In this document: positions 25,231 to 33,969 of the stretch, piece after piece
How positions within the stretch are numbered: position 1 is the stretch's first letter
Layout: each line of letters begins with the position of its first letter
IMG/VR virus record: IMGVR_UViG_3300027973_000079
Location: 1 to 47,276 of that record
DNA: 47,276 nt
Source: a virus
Strand: one strand, 5' to 3'
The notes under the pieces: model-generated
Told to the model about the DNA's origin: nothing
Databases searched by the model: none
What the model saw: the letters and a program-made list of their open reading frames with translations, nothing else
Position numbers and translations under genes: made by a program

Positions 25231-25833
25231 ATGACAACTAATGCAACATTCAAATTATTTGCCGACAAACTAGGCGGTACACAGGCTAATACTTACATCG
25301 GTACAACTGGTGAAGTATTCTATGATGTAGACGGCACATCAGCAATGAGACTATCCAATGGCGTGACACCTGGTGGTATACCATTTGGTGTTTCTTCTGT
25401 TAGTACATCATATACTCCTCAATTTAAAACTGTGTCTGGTAATACGTTGCCCGGTACCGTAACAACTGGCGCTTATGTTAAACAAGGTGCAATTGTTCAT
25501 TTTAGAGTCAATGTTGATTTTGCAAATACATCAGATTTTGGAAATGCTAGTCAATATAAATTAACATTGCCTTTTCCTGTCGTATCAACAGTAACGATTC
25601 GTGGTGGTACATTGCACAGTAAACCTGCTAATCCAGCAAATACTGCAATATATCACATTGCTGGAATTACTGACATTGAAGAAGTAGGTTCTTCAAATAC
25701 GGAGATGTTACTTTATTATTCTGGTAGTACAACAGACTTAGCATGGAAATCAACTACACCAGTTGGCGCAACATCAAACGTTAGCCACTTTGATATTAGT
25801 GGTGCTTATGAAACATCATCACTAGTCGTATAA
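25231..25833 (+). CDS. Virion decoration or fibre-like protein
   Basis: A 200-residue, Thr/Ser/Gly-rich, beta-type protein. Its N-terminus (FKLFADKLGGTQANTYIG, then GEVFYDVDGTSAMRLSNG) is a repeat-like head found on tail-fibre and structural proteins of aquatic phages, followed by a jelly-roll-like C-terminal part. No enzymatic motif. It sits between two modular late proteins, consistent with a virion role. Nothing tells whether it is on tail or capsid. Confidence 0.65.
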   Translation: MTTNATFKLFADKLGGTQANTYIGTTGEVFYDVDGTSAMRLSNGVTPGGIPFGVSSVSTSYTPQFKTVSGNTLPGTVTTGAYVKQGAIVHFRVNVDFANTSDFGNASQYKLTLPFPVVSTVTIRGGTLHSKPANPANTAIYHIAGITDIEEVGSSNTEMLLYYSGSTTDLAWKSTTPVGATSNVSHFDISGAYETSSLVV

Positions 25834-25858
25834 TAATATAAGTAAATTGGAGATATAA

Positions 25859-25921
25859 ATGTCAGATAATATTCAAGAAGTAAAAGTTGGATCAGGTACA
25901 GCAGTCGGCGAATTAGATTAA
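25859..25921 (+). CDS. Possible 20-residue peptide
   Basis: A tiny ORF (MSDNIQEVKVGSGTAVGELD) preceded by TTGGAG at suitable distance and filling the gap between two genes. It is too short for compositional support and may be a remnant of a larger gene or chance. Confidence 0.3.
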   Translation: MSDNIQEVKVGSGTAVGELD

Positions 25922-25941
25922 AAACATACGGAGATAGTAAA

Positions 25942-27618
25942 ATGTCAACACTAGCAGATAAAATGGGATTGCCTAAAGGTCTTTTGGACGCGGTTAACGG
26001 CGTATTGTCAGAAGAACTAAGCGACAAGCAAAAGAAAATCGACATGAATAAGAATGGCAAGATTGATGGTGAGGATCTTTCTGCTTTACGCAATAAAAAG
26101 AAACCACAAGGTGCAGACTTTGCTGCACAAAGACGTAAAGAAAGACTTGCATCTAATGGAAATATGGATGAAGATCAAGATTTAGAAGAAGGTGGTGAAC
26201 AATACAAAGTCAAATCTATTGGATATGATCCAAAGAGAGGTGACTATTTTGTTCATCCAACAACTGGCGAAAAAGTTTATAAGTCTGGCGTAAGCAAAGG
26301 CGATCATGTAAATCCAAAGACTGGTGAAGTGAAAAAGAAAGTTGCTGAGTCCGAGACTTTAGATGAAAATGATGCAGCAATGAAAGCACACATGAATATG
26401 GGTCATCGTGTTAAACAAAATTCTGATGGCACATATACATGGTTTGATGACAAGAATAAAATTGCAAGAAAAGTTGACGGGAAGAAACAATCATCCGTTA
26501 AATGGACTGCAAAAGGAAAAGATGAAAGTGATCCAGATGATATGGATGAAGAAGTTAAATTGCAAGAAGGAATTAGTTCAGCACAAATTAGTAGAATGAA
26601 AGCTGAGTATTCTAAGATTGATAGAATTGATCCGTCTAGCGATAACTATAAGAAACTTATTTCTATGTTAGATAAGTTAGGTAAGCCAGAATTGCAAACA
26701 CTTTCAGACGCAGGTATTAAGTTTGTTTCTGGTCTTGCAAAGAATCGTGTCAATCGCATGGGCATGAAAAAAGAAGAAATTGAACTTAAAGAAGAACAAC
26801 ATTCTGTTTTGTATAAAATGAAAAAAACTGATCCAAAAATTGCAGTTGCACATTATAAATCAAAAGATGATGCACATAAGTTTTTATCATCGGTAAAAGA
26901 AAAGGGTGGTAACGGAATTGTTAGATCAAAAACTAATGAAGAAGCACAATTGGATGAGGGACGTCCATCACAGCGTCATCCATTAGAAGGTCATGATTAT
27001 CACAAGAAGAGTGATGCTGAATTAATTTACATTGGTAAAGACGCACACAAAGCTGCAGAAGCAATGAAAGGTCACAATACTAATGCAGAGAACAAATATC
27101 GCGACCAAGCTAATGATGCTGCGACAGTTAGATACTTCCGTCAAAAGAATGGTATGCCAGATTGGTATAAAAAGAAGTATGGACATGACGTTAAGAAAGA
27201 AGAAGTTCAATTAGAACAAAATGAGCCAATCAATCAAGAAACAAAAAAATTGATGAAGGGACAAGTGACAAAAACTGGTGTTGCTAAATGGCTTGCTACT
27301 GGTGTTGATAATATGAAAAAGGAAGAGAAGATTCCAGAATTCAAATCTGGCGGAAAGCCTTTAGAGAAGAAATTTAACAAAGCATTTAAAGACTTGGGTG
27401 TTGATGCTAAAGTTAAAATCAAAACTGTTGGTAATATTTCAACCAATGAAGAAGTTGTTTCAGAAGCATCTAGAGTTGTGAAACGTATTAAAGACTTAGC
27501 TAAAAAGAAAATGATGAAGAAAGAAGAAGAAACTCCAAGCAAATCAAACGTAGAAAAAGGCGATCAATTGACTGGAAAGAAAGAGCCAATTGAAGTCAAT
27601 CCAGAGATGAAGAGTTAA
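25942..27618 (+). CDS. Modular late protein with EF-hand-like loop and protease-site-like linkers
   Basis: The 558-residue, lysine/glutamate-rich protein starts with a helical segment and a loop DMNKNGKIDGED (34-45) resembling an EF-hand calcium loop. Further modules follow: 84-135 (YKVKSIGYDPKRGDYFVHP), 210-275 (ISSAQISRMKAEYSKID), 340-415 (RPSQRHPLEGHDYHKKSD, ending MPDWYKKKYGHDV). Several junctions read LEE-G (81-84), LQE-G (207-210) and LDE-G (337-340), the pattern cut by T4 gp21. I infer a head-internal or capsid-associated protein processed at maturation. No enzyme motif seen. Confidence 0.6.
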   Translation: MSTLADKMGLPKGLLDAVNGVLSEELSDKQKKIDMNKNGKIDGEDLSALRNKKKPQGADFAAQRRKERLASNGNMDEDQDLEEGGEQYKVKSIGYDPKRGDYFVHPTTGEKVYKSGVSKGDHVNPKTGEVKKKVAESETLDENDAAMKAHMNMGHRVKQNSDGTYTWFDDKNKIARKVDGKKQSSVKWTAKGKDESDPDDMDEEVKLQEGISSAQISRMKAEYSKIDRIDPSSDNYKKLISMLDKLGKPELQTLSDAGIKFVSGLAKNRVNRMGMKKEEIELKEEQHSVLYKMKKTDPKIAVAHYKSKDDAHKFLSSVKEKGGNGIVRSKTNEEAQLDEGRPSQRHPLEGHDYHKKSDAELIYIGKDAHKAAEAMKGHNTNAENKYRDQANDAATVRYFRQKNGMPDWYKKKYGHDVKKEEVQLEQNEPINQETKKLMKGQVTKTGVAKWLATGVDNMKKEEKIPEFKSGGKPLEKKFNKAFKDLGVDAKVKIKTVGNISTNEEVVSEASRVVKRIKDLAKKKMMKKEEETPSKSNVEKGDQLTGKKEPIEVNPEMKS

Positions 27619-27619
27619 A

Positions 27620-28114
27620 ATGACAAATGAATTGCCTCAGATTTATTGTGACATGGATCAGGTTTTGGTTAACTTCGTCGGTGGTGCTAATAAAGCACTA
27701 GCTGCTGCTGGACTAAAACCTTTTCCAGAAGAAGAAAAGAATGCTAAGTGGGAAGCAATGAAACAAGTTCCAAAATTTTGGGCAAATCTAGAACCTATGT
27801 CAGATGCACTAACACTTTGGAGATTCATTCGTCCACATAATCCATACATTCTATCGACTCCATCTAAACGCATGATTACATGTAAGCCAGAAAAGATTGA
27901 ATGGGTTAGAAAACATTTGGGTCATGTAGAAAAAATTCTTCTTGTTCCGAGAGAAGACAAACAACAATATGCAGTAAGTGAAGATGGAAGACCAAATCTT
28001 TTAATTGACGATTACGAAAAGAATATCAAAGAGTGGATTGCTAAAGGTGGTGTTGGAGTTCGCCATATAAATAGTATGAATACAATTTCGCAATTAAGAA
28101 AACTAGGATACTAA
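27620..28114 (+). CDS. HAD-family 5'(3')-deoxyribonucleotidase-like phosphatase
   Basis: The 164-residue protein has the HAD motif I YCDMDQVLVNF (D11 and D13 as nucleophile and acid), a motif II-type ILSTPSK near residue 78, and motif III/IV LLIDDYEKNIKEW (127-139). This is the layout of small 5'(3')-deoxyribonucleotidases that dephosphorylate dNMPs or NMPs. It could adjust nucleotide pools; a substrate cannot be assigned. It follows the modular protein gene by one base. Confidence 0.8.
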   Translation: MTNELPQIYCDMDQVLVNFVGGANKALAAAGLKPFPEEEKNAKWEAMKQVPKFWANLEPMSDALTLWRFIRPHNPYILSTPSKRMITCKPEKIEWVRKHLGHVEKILLVPREDKQQYAVSEDGRPNLLIDDYEKNIKEWIAKGGVGVRHINSMNTISQLRKLGY

Positions 28115-28127
28115 AAAGGAGAACACC

Positions 28128-28934
28128 ATGGCACTATGGGGAAGTAGAGATATTTTTACATTAACTGGAACTGCATTTGCAAATAGTACAGTTAATACAT
28201 CAATTTTAACAGGAACAGGAACTGTTTTCACAACAGAACTTCAAGTTGGTAGCACAATTTTAATTAACGGCTCAAGCCGCAAAATTCTATCAATTGCAAG
28301 CAATACATCATTGACATTTGAACCTGCTTGGACAGCTGCTAACGTTGCTACAACTATTTACGGAAGAGACACGCCAAAGTTTTTAGCCGCTAATAGTGCA
28401 ACTGTTCAAAGTTCACAATTAGCAAACACAATCTACACATTTGGTGTCGATTCAAATGAAGCTAGAGCTGATTCACACACACATGCTGGTTGGGTAAACG
28501 TTATTCGATATACCGACATGCATGGTAATTCTCGTAAAAAGTATGAGACATTAGTTGCAATGCCAACAATTTTCAATGATTCTGATGATGATGCAGTATT
28601 CCCAGATAGTTTCATTACAATCGTAACTCAGCCAAGTGCGAATTCGGCAGCCAACAATTCGGCAGCATCGTTTACAATTGTTGCAACAATCCAGCCTACT
28701 GGAAATACAATCAACTACCGTTGGCAGCGCGCAGCGAATGCAAATGCAGCATTCGTGGATCTAACAAACACTGGTACATACACAAACACAACCAATGCAA
28801 CATTGACAATTGCAAACAATACAATTGCTGCTGGTGGTGGTGGACTATCGAATTCGATCTTCCGCGTAACAATGTCTTCAGTTGGTCAGTCTGCAAACAC
28901 AACATCTGCAAACGCACTATTGATTACAGTATAA
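28128..28934 (+). CDS. Virion structural protein with Ig-like C-terminal domain
   Basis: Start at 28128 after AAGGAG. The 268-residue protein begins MALWGSRDIFTLTGTAF, a head common in structural proteins of T4-like aquatic phages, with segments VGSTILINGSSRKILSI and a conserved RADSHTHAGWV. The C-terminal 85 residues (ITIVTQPSANSAA, then INYRWQRAANANAAF) resemble an Ig-like domain with the typical YxWQ strand. Likely a capsid decoration or fibre-associated protein. It is very rich in Thr, Asn and Ala. A terminator follows. Confidence 0.7.
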   Translation: MALWGSRDIFTLTGTAFANSTVNTSILTGTGTVFTTELQVGSTILINGSSRKILSIASNTSLTFEPAWTAANVATTIYGRDTPKFLAANSATVQSSQLANTIYTFGVDSNEARADSHTHAGWVNVIRYTDMHGNSRKKYETLVAMPTIFNDSDDDAVFPDSFITIVTQPSANSAANNSAASFTIVATIQPTGNTINYRWQRAANANAAFVDLTNTGTYTNTTNATLTIANNTIAAGGGGLSNSIFRVTMSSVGQSANTTSANALLITV

Positions 28935-28948
28935 AAACTTTATCTTAT

Positions 28949-28978
28949 GGGGTGATAGATAAAACTATCACCCATTTT
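28949..28978 (+). terminator. Terminator-like hairpin after structural gene
   Basis: A 9-bp perfect stem GGGTGATAG (28950-28958) with CTATCACCC (28965-28973), followed by ATTTT. Confidence 0.75.
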
Positions 28979-29035
28979 GGTCCGAGTCCCGGTAGTAGCA
29001 TTCCCATTCAATTGGGTTTACATTAGGAGAAAAGA

Positions 29036-29563
29036 ATGGCAGATAAGAAGGTAACGCAGTTAACAGCTTTAACTGCTCCAGTAAAAGAAGACTTGTTGTT
29101 AATTATTGATGATCCTTTAGGTTCCCCAATTAGCAAAAAAATTACAGTTGATAATTTTTTTGGAGCAACATCAGCATTGACTGTTAATGCAATTTCTTTA
29201 ATTGCAACTGGCGACACTTCGCTAACAGCTAACAATTTCACATTGACTGCAGCTAATACAGTAACTATCACTAAGGGTGTAGTCATCAATAGTGGTGGTA
29301 CTGCATCTGATACGCAAATCAAATCAGACAATCAAGCAAACATGTTTTATGTTAAAGCATCTGCAGATAAGATTGGTGTTATGACAAATGATCCAACCTC
29401 TGCACTTGATATTAATGCAGATTCTGTTAGAATTCGCACAGCGAACACACCAGCAAGTTCATCTGTCAATTGGCAAGTTGGAACAATTACTTGGGACGCA
29501 AACTATATTTACGTCACAACAAGTGCTGGAGTAACAAAGAGGGCTTCGTTGAACACATTCTAA
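29036..29563 (+). CDS. Tail-fibre or structural protein
   Basis: A 175-residue beta-rich protein starting MADKKVTQLTALTAPVKED, then LLLIIDDPLGSPISKKIT, the leader found on many aquatic-phage fibre proteins. The middle has Thr/Asn-rich repeats, and the C-terminus (VNWQVGTITWDANYIYVTT) resembles the end of fibre shafts. No enzymatic motif. GGAG (29026-29029) precedes the start. Confidence 0.65.
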   Translation: MADKKVTQLTALTAPVKEDLLLIIDDPLGSPISKKITVDNFFGATSALTVNAISLIATGDTSLTANNFTLTAANTVTITKGVVINSGGTASDTQIKSDNQANMFYVKASADKIGVMTNDPTSALDINADSVRIRTANTPASSSVNWQVGTITWDANYIYVTTSAGVTKRASLNTF

Positions 29564-29566
29564 TTT

Positions 29567-29923
29567 ATGAATATTTTAACTGATGATAATTTTGATGAAT
29601 ATGCGGTAAAAAATTATGTAAATCCAAACTGTGTATCTATTTTAGAGTTTCTTGATGATTTGCAAACTATCAAATACATTAAAAGACTTGTAAATAGATA
29701 CTCAGATAAAAAAGACTTAAAAGAAAGATTGATATTAAACCATATAATTTCTCTTTCAAATGTTTTTGGTGTTGAAGCTACTGTAACTATGTTGAGATTC
29801 AAGATTCAAAAAAAGAATCACGATATCATCAATGCGTTTTTTCTTTATCTAAATTATGATGCTCCGGAAAATATGGATGTTTTAGATTTAAATTTATACA
29901 ATCAACTAAAGAAGAAGATTTAG
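29567..29923 (+). CDS. Conserved T4-like phage protein (DUF7207-like)
   Basis: A 118-residue helical protein with IKYIKRLVNRYSDKKDLKE and ERLILNHIISLSNVFGVEA, the core of a family found in nearly all aquatic T4-like phages, annotated only as a domain of unknown function. The family is often located beside structural genes, as here. It starts three bases after the previous stop. Confidence 0.75.
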   Translation: MNILTDDNFDEYAVKNYVNPNCVSILEFLDDLQTIKYIKRLVNRYSDKKDLKERLILNHIISLSNVFGVEATVTMLRFKIQKKNHDIINAFFLYLNYDAPENMDVLDLNLYNQLKKKI

Positions 29924-29925
29924 AG

Positions 29926-31056
29926 ATGGCAAATTTAGTAGACTTATATCTTGTTTATAGAGTATTGCGTCAACTGACAACTCCATTCGAAAACTGGGAC
30001 GCATATAAAACTGGCGTAATTGATGCTGAAGGCAATCTTATTAAGAAAGCGTATGATCGTAGAACAGCAGAAGAGCAAGAGTCTTTTACTAAGTTTGATT
30101 TATTGATGTTGAAACTTAAAAAGGTTTTGGGTGTGTTGCCATTTGGAAAAACAAAACTAGCATCATACGCTGCAGCATTGTTTCTTATAAAAGAAGAAAA
30201 GAATCTTACTGAAGAAAATCTTGAAGAGCGTTTTATGAACTATTGTAATAAATCAGAACTTATAAATGAGAAGTGGTCGCAAAAATATAAAAGAAGTATT
30301 GATTGCAACAATCCAAAAGGGTTTTCACAAAGAGCGCATTGTCAAGGAAAAGAAAAGAATGAAGACGCACCAGCAAATAATGTTGGCAGTGGCAATATTG
30401 CTGGAACACAAGGCGATCCTCCTCGACCAACTAAAGTAATGATGCGTAGATTTGCACAAAATGATGTATTCGTTGTTGATCAGCAAAGATTTAACAATGC
30501 AAGAATGGGTAAAAAGAAATTCGTAAAGTATGAAAAGTATGTTGGTTCAGATGATGTTGGTAATGCAATTAGAGACTTTGGAAGAAAGTATCCAAAGAAG
30601 CCAATCATTCTACAAGATGAAAAGACTGGATCAATGATCTTTTTACGTCATGGTAGAAGTGGTATGTTTACTGAGCAATTTGATAACAAACCAAAAGAAA
30701 TCACTCAATCAGATTTAAAAACTATTGAAGTTTATGCAGACAAGTTATTCAAAGCTGTAGGCATAGATGTTAATTTCACAAGACACTTTTTGGATCGTGT
30801 AAATGATGCAAGAAATGTTAAACAAATCACTCCAGATGAATTGACTGATCTTTTTAGAAAGTCCTATGAGAAGTATGGAAAGAAAATTTCAAAGCTAGGT
30901 CCAGATGCTGAAGCTGTACTTAATGATATGAGAACAAATATCAATATGCCATTCGTTTTGAATTGGGATAGAAACTCTCAAGAGTTGGATCTAGTCGCAA
31001 AGACTGTTATGCGTAAAAAGAACTTCATGACTCAGAATCAAAAACTATCTGTATAA
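29926..31056 (+). CDS. Conserved multidomain structural-region protein
   Basis: The 376-residue protein has three parts seen in aquatic T4-like phages. Residues 1-100: a helical head (YRVLRQLTTPFENWDAYKTG; YAAALFLIKEEKN). Residues 120-141: a small Cys motif KYKRSIDCNNPKGFSQRAHC. Residues 255-376: NFTRHFLDRVNDARNVKQIT and a conserved end with LVAKTVMRKKNF. These modules recur in different orders in late proteins, like those of the giant protein. Function unknown; packaged or capsid-internal location is inferred only from context. Confidence 0.65.
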   Translation: MANLVDLYLVYRVLRQLTTPFENWDAYKTGVIDAEGNLIKKAYDRRTAEEQESFTKFDLLMLKLKKVLGVLPFGKTKLASYAAALFLIKEEKNLTEENLEERFMNYCNKSELINEKWSQKYKRSIDCNNPKGFSQRAHCQGKEKNEDAPANNVGSGNIAGTQGDPPRPTKVMMRRFAQNDVFVVDQQRFNNARMGKKKFVKYEKYVGSDDVGNAIRDFGRKYPKKPIILQDEKTGSMIFLRHGRSGMFTEQFDNKPKEITQSDLKTIEVYADKLFKAVGIDVNFTRHFLDRVNDARNVKQITPDELTDLFRKSYEKYGKKISKLGPDAEAVLNDMRTNINMPFVLNWDRNSQELDLVAKTVMRKKNFMTQNQKLSV

Positions 31057-31071
31057 AGACGGAGCATTATT

Positions 31072-31494
31072 ATGATAATGTGGTTATTAGAGCATGTACC
31101 AAGTTGGGCTTCACAATTAAGTTTTCTACTTGGAATTCTTGCAATTGTAATTTCGTTGTTCATTCCAAGCAATCTTTATAAGATTGTTATTAAATTTATT
31201 GGTATTTTTATTTTATGCTTTAGTTGTTTAATGATTGGTATTAATAGTGAAAGAAATGTTTGGGAAGCAAAAGTAAAAGAACTAGAAGTCAAATTAGCAA
31301 GTAGTGAAGTTCAATCTGTAAAAGAAAATATAAAGATAGTAGAAAAAATTGTAACAAAGAAACAGATCATCAAAGAACGTGGTGAAGAAGTTGTAAAGTA
31401 CATTGACAAAGAAGTTGTAAAATATGATTCTAAATGTGAAATTCCGCAAGAGTTTATTAAATCATTGAATGATGCTTCGGGGGGTGTGAAATGA
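31072..31494 (+). CDS. Inner-membrane spanin candidate (Rz-like)
   Basis: The 140-residue protein has two hydrophobic segments (about 15-33 and 36-55) and a long charged coiled-coil region (60-125, NVWEAKVKELEVKLASSE and KERGEEVVKYIDKE). Position directly before a small lipoprotein with a four-base overlap is the classic Rz/Rz1 arrangement. The i-spanin anchors in the inner membrane and, with its partner, fuses inner and outer membranes at lysis. Two membrane segments instead of one are unusual. Confidence 0.65.
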   Translation: MIMWLLEHVPSWASQLSFLLGILAIVISLFIPSNLYKIVIKFIGIFILCFSCLMIGINSERNVWEAKVKELEVKLASSEVQSVKENIKIVEKIVTKKQIIKERGEEVVKYIDKEVVKYDSKCEIPQEFIKSLNDASGGVK

Positions 31495-31760
31495 AAAAGA
31501 TTTCATTATTTTTATTGTTGTTTGTTGTTGGATGTGCAGCACAACCTGTTCCAGTAGTTATTAGATTTCCAGAAGCAAATAAATATATTCTAGAAAAATG
31601 TGCACCATTGAAAAAAATAGAAGCCGAAGCAAAATTAAGTGATGTAGCAAAGACAGTATCACAAAATTATTCGTTGTATCATGAGTGTTCAGCTAAGACT
31701 GATTCGTGGATTGAATGGTATCAAAAACAAAAACAAATCTATGAAAAGGCTAGCGACTAA
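31491..31760 (+). CDS. Outer-membrane spanin lipoprotein candidate (Rz1-like)
   Basis: An 89-residue protein with a lipoprotein signal peptide: KK, a hydrophobic core, and lipobox VVGC with the acylated Cys at residue 15. The mature part contains KYILEKCAPLKKIEAE and NYSLYHECSAKTDSWIEWY, as in o-spanins of phages that infect Gram-negative hosts. It overlaps the i-spanin gene by four bases. Known role of the family: outer-membrane partner in lysis. Confidence 0.75.
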   Translation: MKKISLFLLLFVVGCAAQPVPVVIRFPEANKYILEKCAPLKKIEAEAKLSDVAKTVSQNYSLYHECSAKTDSWIEWYQKQKQIYEKASD

Positions 31761-31762
31761 AA

Positions 31763-32200
31763 ATGGCTACAAACGAAATACAAGAATCCTTAAGAGTTGA
31801 CGTTGAAGTGTTGAAGGAAAAAGTCTTGACACTCACTCAACTTTGTAATAAAATAGATACATTGATCGAAAAACTTGTTGACAATAACGACAAGATGATC
31901 GCACAAATATACCAAGATATGGAAAAACGAAAGTCAGATACCAACACGGATGTAAAAGAATTGCACTCAAGAATTACCACAATTAGTAGAGAATTGTCGG
32001 ATAAGGTTGAACTGACTGAACGTAGAATCATGGACGAAATTAAGTCCTTGCGAAATGATATTAGCGAACGTAACAAAAAAGAAGATGGCGAATTCAAGAA
32101 GCTACTAGAGTGGCGTTGGATGATTGCTGGAGGAATTGGGGTTGCTGTCTGGATCGTGTCGCAACTAAAACTTGAAGGGTTAGCGAAACTTTTCCATTGA
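31763..32200 (+). CDS. Membrane-anchored coiled-coil protein, possible lysis factor
   Basis: A 145-residue protein with a long heptad-rich coiled coil (about 8-112) and one C-terminal membrane segment (WMIAGGIGVAVWIVSQL, 119-135). This is the shape of XhlA-like haemolysin/holin-associated proteins. It lies two bases after the o-spanin gene, which suggests part of the lysis cassette. It could also be a structural membrane protein. Confidence 0.55.
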   Translation: MATNEIQESLRVDVEVLKEKVLTLTQLCNKIDTLIEKLVDNNDKMIAQIYQDMEKRKSDTNTDVKELHSRITTISRELSDKVELTERRIMDEIKSLRNDISERNKKEDGEFKKLLEWRWMIAGGIGVAVWIVSQLKLEGLAKLFH

Positions 32201-32201
32201 C

Positions 32202-32230
32202 TTGACTTTCCTCTCAAGGTGCGCTATACT
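32202..32230 (+). promoter_or_regulatory. Strong sigma70-type promoter before primase
   Basis: TTGACT (32202-32207), a 17-base spacer and TATACT (32225-32230), 33 bases before the gp61 start. It begins the next early/middle unit (primase, thyX, nrdA). Confidence 0.85.
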
Positions 32231-32263
32231 GTAAGATACTTGTAACAGAGCGCAGACAATATT

Positions 32264-33289
32264 ATGAGCATGTGGATCGATCACAAATACATCGGATGTA
32301 TTTCCGTTCGTTTAGATAAATTCGTTCGTAAAAGCGATTATCTATATAACTTCCGCTGCCCAATTTGCGGAGACTCCCAAACAAATAGAACCAAAGCGCG
32401 AGGATACATATTCGCGCAAAAGGGTGGCATGTTTTACAAATGCCATAATTGTTCTGCAAGCATTACTCTAGGTAATCTAATTAAAGCTGTAGATCCAAAT
32501 CTTTACAAAGAATATTGCTTAGAGCGATACAAAGAAGGCGAGACTGGAAGAAAGCCACACAAGGAGCATGGATTCGTATTCAAGCCAGTAAAGTTTGGAA
32601 GCAACAAGTCTGAAAACTTTAAAGGCATTCTTATTCCTTTGTCTGAACTTGATTCTATGCATGAAGCTATTGTTTATGCAAACAAGCGAAGAATTCCTAA
32701 AGCAAAATTTAATGAATTGTATTTTGTTGACAATGTGCAAAAACTCAAATCGTTTTCGCCAGAATATGAATTAAAGATTGTAACCGAAGAGCCAAGAATT
32801 GTTTTTCCATTCTATGATGGTGAAAATGAATTGGTTGGCTTATCTTGTCGTGGTATTCGTGGCGAAAAGCAAAGATATCTTGTATTGAGAATCAAAGATG
32901 AACTACCAATGTTATTCAATATGAATCACATCAATAAAAATGATTCTATATACGTTACCGAAGGTGCTATTGATAGTTTGTTTCTTCCAAATGCTGTTGC
33001 TGTTGGAAACTCAAATCTAAAGTATGCAATCAAAGTCATGGATTCAAATGAGAACATTGTTCTGATCTATGACAATGAACCAAGAAACAAAGAGATCGTT
33101 AGAGAAATGAAAAGTGCTATTGATGCTTCAGCAAAAATTTGTATCTGGCCCAAATCTTTTAAAGAAAAAGATATTAATGAGATGGTACTAGCTGGGAAGA
33201 GCGAGGAAGAGATCCTCAATACAATAAATAAAAATACTTTTCAGAAAGCGGAAGCATTATTGTGTTATAATGAATGGAGAATGGTATGA
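32264..33289 (+). CDS. 61: DNA primase (T4 gp61 homologue)
   Basis: The 341-residue protein has an N-terminal zinc-binding domain (FRCPICGDS near 30-38 and YKCHNCSAS near 58-66) and a TOPRIM core: VTEGAIDSLFLPNAVAVGN followed by VLIYDNEPRN. Length equals T4 gp61 (342). It makes RNA primers on the lagging strand together with gp41. It overlaps the thyX gene by four bases if the latter starts at 33286. Confidence 0.93.
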   Translation: MSMWIDHKYIGCISVRLDKFVRKSDYLYNFRCPICGDSQTNRTKARGYIFAQKGGMFYKCHNCSASITLGNLIKAVDPNLYKEYCLERYKEGETGRKPHKEHGFVFKPVKFGSNKSENFKGILIPLSELDSMHEAIVYANKRRIPKAKFNELYFVDNVQKLKSFSPEYELKIVTEEPRIVFPFYDGENELVGLSCRGIRGEKQRYLVLRIKDELPMLFNMNHINKNDSIYVTEGAIDSLFLPNAVAVGNSNLKYAIKVMDSNENIVLIYDNEPRNKEIVREMKSAIDASAKICIWPKSFKEKDINEMVLAGKSEEEILNTINKNTFQKAEALLCYNEWRMV

Positions 33290-33969
33290 CGGTAAAATTA
33301 GTTAGTTATTCGCAGCAAGCAGTTGATCATGATAAATTAGATGGAGTTGAATTTGAACTACCCAACCTACAAGAACTCGTTGCGTATTGTGCGCGAGTAT
33401 CGAATCCAAGCAATCAGTCCAATAGCGACACTTCAGAAAAACTCATCAAATACCTCATACGAAACAAGCACTGGAGCCCACTCGAAATGGTCTCAGTTTG
33501 TCTCGAAATCGAAACCACAAGAGACATTGCAAGACAGCTTCTGCGACACAGAAGTTTCTCGTTCCAAGAATTCAGCCAGCGATATGCTGACCCAACTAAG
33601 GAACTCAATTTCTTACTTAGAGAAGCTAGACTCCAAGACTCAAAAAATAGACAGAACAGCATAAAGACTGATGATGCTGAGTTGCAGAAGCAGTGGAATA
33701 AACTTCAAAGTAATGTAATTAAAGAGGCTATCAATGCATATAGTTGGGCGATTAGCAATGGTATCGCAAAGGAGCAGGCGCGAGTGGTTCTTCCTGAAGG
33801 AAACACGCTCTCAAGACTCTACGTCAACGGAACACTTAGATCCTGGATCCACTACATCGAACTCAGAGATGGAAATGGAACACAGCTTGAACACGCAGAA
33901 ATCGCAAGAGCATGTGCAGAAGTAATTGCAAAAGTATTTCCAATAATTAAAAGTATAAGAGAGGGTTGA
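33286..33969 (+). CDS. thyX: FAD-dependent thymidylate synthase ThyX
   Basis: Start at 33286, coupled to the primase stop and preceded by GGAG; ATG at 33274 is an alternative. The ThyX signature RHRSFSFQEFSQRY (RHRxxS...SxRY) is intact. ThyX methylates dUMP using methylene-tetrahydrofolate and FAD, supplying dTMP. It lies directly before nrdA, so both steps of dTTP supply are cotranscribed. About 227 residues, normal family length. Confidence 0.93.
   Translation: MTVKLVSYSQQAVDHDKLDGVEFELPNLQELVAYCARVSNPSNQSNSDTSEKLIKYLIRNKHWSPLEMVSVCLEIETTRDIARQLLRHRSFSFQEFSQRYADPTKELNFLLREARLQDSKNRQNSIKTDDAELQKQWNKLQSNVIKEAINAYSWAISNGIAKEQARVVLPEGNTLSRLYVNGTLRSWIHYIELRDGNGTQLEHAEIARACAEVIAKVFPIIKSIREG

Noticed and set aside
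28976-29000. T-arm-like string GGTCCGAGTCCC suggesting a tRNA
   Set aside because: The flanks do not pair as a T-stem and no acceptor, D or anticodon arms can be built.
33341-33664. 107-codon + strand frame inside thyX
   Set aside because: It is a shifted frame over the ThyX signature, which is intact in the main frame.
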